This document shows, in pieces, positions 54,801-60,800 of a stretch of DNA of 64,000 bases (the first letter of the stretch is position 1; each line of letters starts with the position of its first letter). The DNA comes from Symbiodinium kawagutii (Eukaryota > Sar > Dinophyceae > Suessiales > Symbiodiniaceae). Where the stretch lies: positions 582,897-646,896 of the forward strand of contig VSDK01013462.1 of assembly GCA_009767595.1 (NCBI GenBank). The letters run 5' to 3'. A program made the translations under genes and the position numbers. The notes below the pieces were generated by a model. The model was not told the origin of the DNA and did not search any database. It saw only the letters and a program-made list of their open reading frames with translations.

Positions 54801-57800
54801 CTCGCCTGTACTTGGGTGTGAGGGGATGTTTCAGACAGGCAAAGAATGGGGGAAACAGGAAGACCATGTCCAGGAAAACAGAGGTGAAGCCCAGGTCCAC
54901 AATGTAGGAAACAAAGGCACAACCGGGAAAGAACTCCCACCAGAACAGAGGACTCAGGTGGACACGCCATGCCCAGCCGTTTTCACTCAGAGGCCCAACT
55001 CAGAGGAAATCAGGTTAGCTAGCCAGAGTAGCCATGGTGGTGGTGAACTACGAATCCGACAAGACCAAGGAGACCTTGAAGCCACACTACCATTGCACCA
55101 AGGCAGAGTGTCTGTTGGCTCTGAGTCAACATGGTTGCAAACCACACCAGGATCTGACAGTGGCGGAGTTGAGGGTGCTGTTGCGCGAAGCTCGTCGTAC
55201 CGCAGGACTCCTGCCCTCAGATCGACCCCAGACCATCATGGACACGATCAAGCGTGCCAAGCTGCCAGAGCTTCGCGAGATGTGCAACGAGCGGAACATC
55301 GCCTTCACTTCGAAAGCGACGGTGGGGGAGTTGCGCCTCAGTCTGAGGCATTGGGCGACCCACTCCGGGACACCCGACACCGTGATGGAGATCGGGAAGC
55401 ATGCCGGAGCCACCTTCAAGGAGTTGATGACAGTTCAGAAGGACTACATCGAGTGGGTAGTGAAGGAAGTGACGAAGTCCGCAGATCCAGACTGGCGCTT
55501 GGTACAGTTGGCCAAGTGGGCTGCAACCAACATGAATGCCGAAGTGATGGAAGAGACACCAATGGTGCCACCACAAGCATGTCCAGGAGTGGCTGCATCC
55601 ATGACTCGTCAGCCTGCAAACAAGGGCTACCCAAAGACACCAGTGATCAGCCTCAAGGATGCCGCCACTGGAAGCAAGGCCAACAAGTCACCAGAGGTGA
55701 CGACCACCATGGAGGAGATGCAAACCAAGATCAAAGAGTTGGAGGCCAAAGTCCAGTCCCAGCAGGAGGAATTGGAGGAGAAGCACCATCCACGCAAAGC
55801 TCGATCAGTCCCTTCAGAACTCATGGAGAACTAGTGGTGACTGAGGATGAATGCGAGCCTCCATGCCAGACCTGTTGTCTGACCACCGGGGAGTCAGAGA
55901 AGTTGGGTAGGGCTATAGATGAGATATTACCCCAATCCTGGGAAGCTCTGACAACAGATCAGAGGTTGTTGCTTTTGGAAGTGGCTTGCTCACCCGAATC
56001 AGCATTGGTGAGTGAGGCAGAACGACTTGGGCACAAGGCAAAAAGGGCTGGGCTGTTCAATGGGCATGACTTGACCACCCCAGAAGGTTTGAGAAATACT
56101 CTTGAGTTGATCCGCAAGGAGAAACCCCTTCATGTTTGGATATCCACTGAATGCGGTCCTTTCTCCCCCATGCAGAATTTGAATCAACGCACCGAACAAC
56201 AAGTGAATGACCTCAAGAAGAAACAGAGAGATGCTAGGAAACAACACTTGGGAGGTTTGGTGGTTGCTTACTATGCTAGGAGTCAGGGCTCGGAAGTTCA
56301 CTGGGAATGGGCTCGACGGTGTAGGGCTTGGAAGTGGGGCAACATTGAACGAATGCGAGAACACATGAAAACCCACACGGCCATCATCGGGGGTTGTCGG
56401 GTTGGCTTGATTGACCCCAAAGATGGTTGTAAGGTTGGAAAGGAGTGGCGAATCGAAAGCATCCATGAACGTTTTGCCAAGCTCATTCACATGCCTTGTC
56501 TTGGTAGGGAATGCCCGGGGAATCACAAAGCTTGCGAGGGAAGCATGACCAGGGTTTCCGCTTTTTACACTCGGGACATGGCACGTCGCATCATCCACCA
56601 CATGACCCACATGGAAACTTGGGAAACCGTTCAAGGATACCTGAAGGGTACCAGCGAGGGAAACCAGGGTCAACAACGGATTACCAATACCAAGTTTTCG
56701 GTGAAACAATGTTGTTGCCAGATGTTCAAGGATAAGGGGATATGCCAAATGTGTCCTGGTTGCATTCTTGGGAATACCCTGTTGGACATGAAACGACACA
56801 AGGGTGACCACGGTCAATTGATTATGGTTGGGGAAGAGGCTGCGGATGAACCCATGGAACCAGCCAACCCAGGGGAACCCGGTGATGATGATGAGCAGGG
56901 TGAACCAGTAGGAGAAGATTTGACTGAGGACCAAAAGAAAGACTGGCAGAAGAAAATCAAACTCATTCATGGAGCCACGGGTCACGGTAGCATGGGGGAT
57001 TTGGTTGAAGCTTTGAAACAAAGGGGGGCTTCTAGGGCGGTTCTTGCGTTGGCCAAGGATTTTTCATGTGACATTTGTCAGGAACGGAAACGACCCAATC
57101 CCCGCCGGGTGTCTACTTTGGAAGTGATCCCCAAGAGATGGAAGGTTGTTTTGACTGATTGTGCTACTTGGAGACATCCCAAGACCAAACAGAAGGTGAT
57201 CATTGGTTTGTTCATGGATCAAGGCAGTAGGTTCCTGGTTGGTAAGATTCTGGTTGAAGGAGACAAAGGAAATGTCAAGGCTGACCAGTACTCCAAGTTT
57301 TTCCAAGAGCACTGGCGACCTTATTTTGGCTGCCCCGAAGTTTTGCGATTTGATGCTGAGGGAACTTGGAAATCCAGAGCGTTGGATGACTACTTTAGCA
57401 TGTTGAAGGTTCTCATGGACCCCATTCCGGGAGATGCTCATTGGCACTTGTCACCGTTGGAGCGAAGTGTAGATTGGCTCAAAGAAATCCTAACTAAGTT
57501 CGCAACCGAAGATTCACGAATCTCATGCCATGAAGCCGTTTCTCATGCCATTTCCATTTGGAATCAGAGAGAGATGGTCAGAGGTTTTTCCCCATACCAG
57601 CATGCTTTGGGACAAGCTCCTGACCTGGATGGCAGATTCTATGATACTCCTCTTTCTGACATACCTGTGGAACTGATGGAAGTACCAGATGGGGCACACA
57701 AGAAGCAACACGAACTCCGAATGCAAGCTGAAGAGACATTCATTCGTTGGCAAGCGAAAGAGAGAATCAACAGAGCTCTGAATTCCCGCAGCAAACCAAT

Positions 57801-60800
57801 TCCAAACTACATGCCTGGGGACTTAGTCTTTTACTGGCGACAGCTGAAGGACATGAGGACAGCAGAGGGTCGACAGACACAGCGACATCAAACTGGAGTT
57901 CTGGGAGGATATGCAGGGCCAGCCAGGATCTTGGCCTTAGAGACCAGAAGGGATTCAGACGGCAATGTCCGACCAAGCTCAGTTGTGTGGCTTGCAAGGA
58001 ATAGCAGATTGCTGAAGGCCACGGTGGAACAACTGAGATATACGTCAGAACGCGAACGACTGCTGTACGAGATGGAACACCCTCCAGACACTCCATGGAC
58101 GTTTTCTGAACTTGCCAAGCCTTTAGGACCAGAAGCTTATGATGATATCACCTTGGAAGCTCGACACATGCCAGATTCAACAACAAGGGAGCGCATGGCT
58201 CGATGGTGGTTGCCTCCAGGGAAGCGCATTCGAACCAAGACACCAGGAGAACTGCGACCTTTGACTGAACATGGCACGGTGACTCCAGCTTCAGCATCTA
58301 GACCAGAAGACCCAGAAGGTACTGAACCGGAACCATCACGTGGCAGTGATGGCAGTCTCCATAGAGATCCAAATGACTTCGGCGACGTGGACACACAGCA
58401 AGCAGATTTCTCTTTCTGGAATCAAGAAGATGCTAGTGTCGAGATCCACATTGATTGCCCCAAGACACGACATGGATGGATGAGTCTTGCTAAGGACCCA
58501 CAAGCTTTCGTTGTACAGAACTTGAAAAAGAAAGCAGTCGAGGTCTATGAGAAAAACATGGATCCTGAAACCAAAGAAAAGTTTCAGAAGGCAAAGGAAG
58601 TGGAGATGAATAAATTCATTGCTTCAGAAGCGATGGAAGCACTCCCATCTCATTTAAGACCTGATCCTTCCCAAGCCATGAGAATGCGATGGCTTTTAAC
58701 ATGGAAGGTCAATGGAGATGGAGAAACAGTTCCCAAAGCGAGGATCGTGGTTTTGGGGTACCAGGACCCACAGTACGAACACCGTACTACATATGCACCA
58801 ACAACCACTAGGCATACGCGTCAACTCATGCTTCAGCTGGCAGCAAACAGGGGTTGGCATGCATGGAAGGGGGATGTGGCGGCCGCTTTCCTACAGGGTA
58901 GGATCAGTAAAGAGGACTTGTTTTGCATCCCCACGGTGGAGTTGTGTGCCAAGTTGGGGGTTCCCAAGGAGAGCGTGGTTCGGTTGCGAAAGACTTGTTA
59001 CGGTTTGGTTCAAGCCCCCTATGAATGGTATGAAACGGTCCGGGAGTACTTTTTGAGTTTGGGTTTTCGTCAAGCTTTTTCTGATCCTTGCTGTTGGGTG
59101 TACAATGTTGATGGTGTTTCTCGTGTGATTATTGCGGGTCATGTTGATGATTTTATGTTTGTTGCTGATCCCAATGACAAACTGTGGTTGGATTTGAAAC
59201 AAAAGATTCAAAACCATTTCCGATGGGGGGAGTTTGAGACCAACACTTTCACTCAATGCGGGGTGCAGATTCAGAGGATGGCTGATGGATCCTACGAGCT
59301 CTCTCAGGAGCGTTACATGGAACATGTGAAAGAGATACCCATTAGTCAACAGAGGCGACGCATGAGGAAGGAACAGGTGACTGAACATGAACGGACTATG
59401 CTAAGGGGGGTCCTAGGAGCTTTGTCATGGCACTGTTCCCAAGTGGGTTTCCGGTATTCGGCCTATGTGTCACTTGCTCTTTCCGAGGTACCGCAAGCAA
59501 CAGTGGAATCACTGTTGCAGGCAAATGCTCTGCTACACCGGGTCAGAGATGGAGCCAAAGAACCAATGCGAATCTATCCTTTTGAAGATACCAAGACTGG
59601 GATTTTCGGATGGTCCGATGCTTCCAACCAGAACCGCATCGGTGGTGGTTCTTCTGAGGGGATCTTCACAGGAATGGGTAGGCTTAGCATGCTTGATGGC
59701 GAAATCTCTGAGATTTCTCCTCTGTTTTGGCGTAGTGCTAAGATAGATAGAGTTTGCAGAGCACCTGGCTCTGCTGAGGCCCATGCTGCTATCGACACGG
59801 AGGATGCCATGTATCTTATTAGATATCAGTGGTTTGAACTGATTGGAGGAAATCCCACGACTCATGATCCTGATTCCGCGGTTAGGAGGGTTGAGGGCAC
59901 TTTGATTTCTGACAGTCGTAGTGTGTACGATAAACTCCAGCGACCTTTCATCTCACCCACAGGCCAGTCAAAGAAGGTGGACATCGAACTGACCAGGTTG
60001 AAAGAGGCTGAACACACTACAGGTTTAAACATCAGGTGGGTCAACGCAAATGCCATGCTGGCAAACAGTCTCACAAAAAAGGGAGAGGACCAACAGATGG
60101 ATAGATTCATTGCCAACAGGCAAAGGTGGAGAATTGTGAACGACCCAAACATGTTTTCTGGAAAGAAGCTCAACCAAATGAAATCTGACCTTTTACAATT
60201 GGAAAGAAAGGACAACCAACCTGCGGAACCTGTTCGAGCCTGTCTTACCCCCAAAGGTGGTTAAGTACAGGGAGCGGGGGGCATGTGAGTTCTAAAAGAA
60301 CCATTTCGCATGTGCAACGCATTCCGATGTGTCGCGCAGCTCACTAAGGCCCTTAGGTGGTATGTTCCTGTAGTTCTTAGGCCAGCCATACGTATCGTGT
60401 GCGCTCTGTGGCGAGAAAAGGACTTTGGTGCTCACTGCCCTACCTGTGGCCTGCACAAGGGGATGGGGTGCATCCAGCGGAACCCTCCAAGGCTTTCGTC
60501 ATACCAAGCACTTTCCGATGGCTGGAGAAGGCACCCAGCAATTCCCCGCCTCAGTTGTGCCAACCAACTCGCAGCACCCTTTCGCAAGCCTCAACAAAGG
60601 CCCGGGCTGGCGAGGAGAACGGTTGGAACCCCAAAAAAGATCGAAAGGCTGGGGTATCCTTCTCCACTTGCATCTATGTCTGTATATCTGGGTATGTAAC
60701 CAGTGTTGTTGTGTTTTAGAGATGATCATGAAACATCTACATATGCACCTGAACATATAAGTAAGTGTACTACCCACTATTCACTATTATCAACTACAAA

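Larger units (their letters stand above)
52564..60455 (+). mobile_element. Complete Ty1/copia LTR retrotransposon
   Basis: 7.9 kb element with direct LTRs (172/173 bp), TG...CA ends, 5-bp target duplication, primer site, polypurine tract and coding order gag - protease - integrase - reverse transcriptase - RNase H, which is diagnostic for the copia superfamily (Pseudoviridae-type) as opposed to gypsy. LTRs differ by a single inserted C (52565), so insertion is recent. The coding strand is opposite to that of the host gene it interrupts. Unusual points: a UAG between gag-pro and pol, an out-of-frame ORF nested in the front of pol, and an extra Cys-rich domain before the integrase. Confidence 0.97.

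Noticed and set aside
55999..57021. 340-codon open frame antisense to pol
   Set aside because: Mirror of the coding frame in the Cys-rich domain and integrase region; Phe/Pro/Ser-rich shadow composition with no motif. The other antisense frames at 53722-54225 and 58891-59388 are rejected for the same reason.
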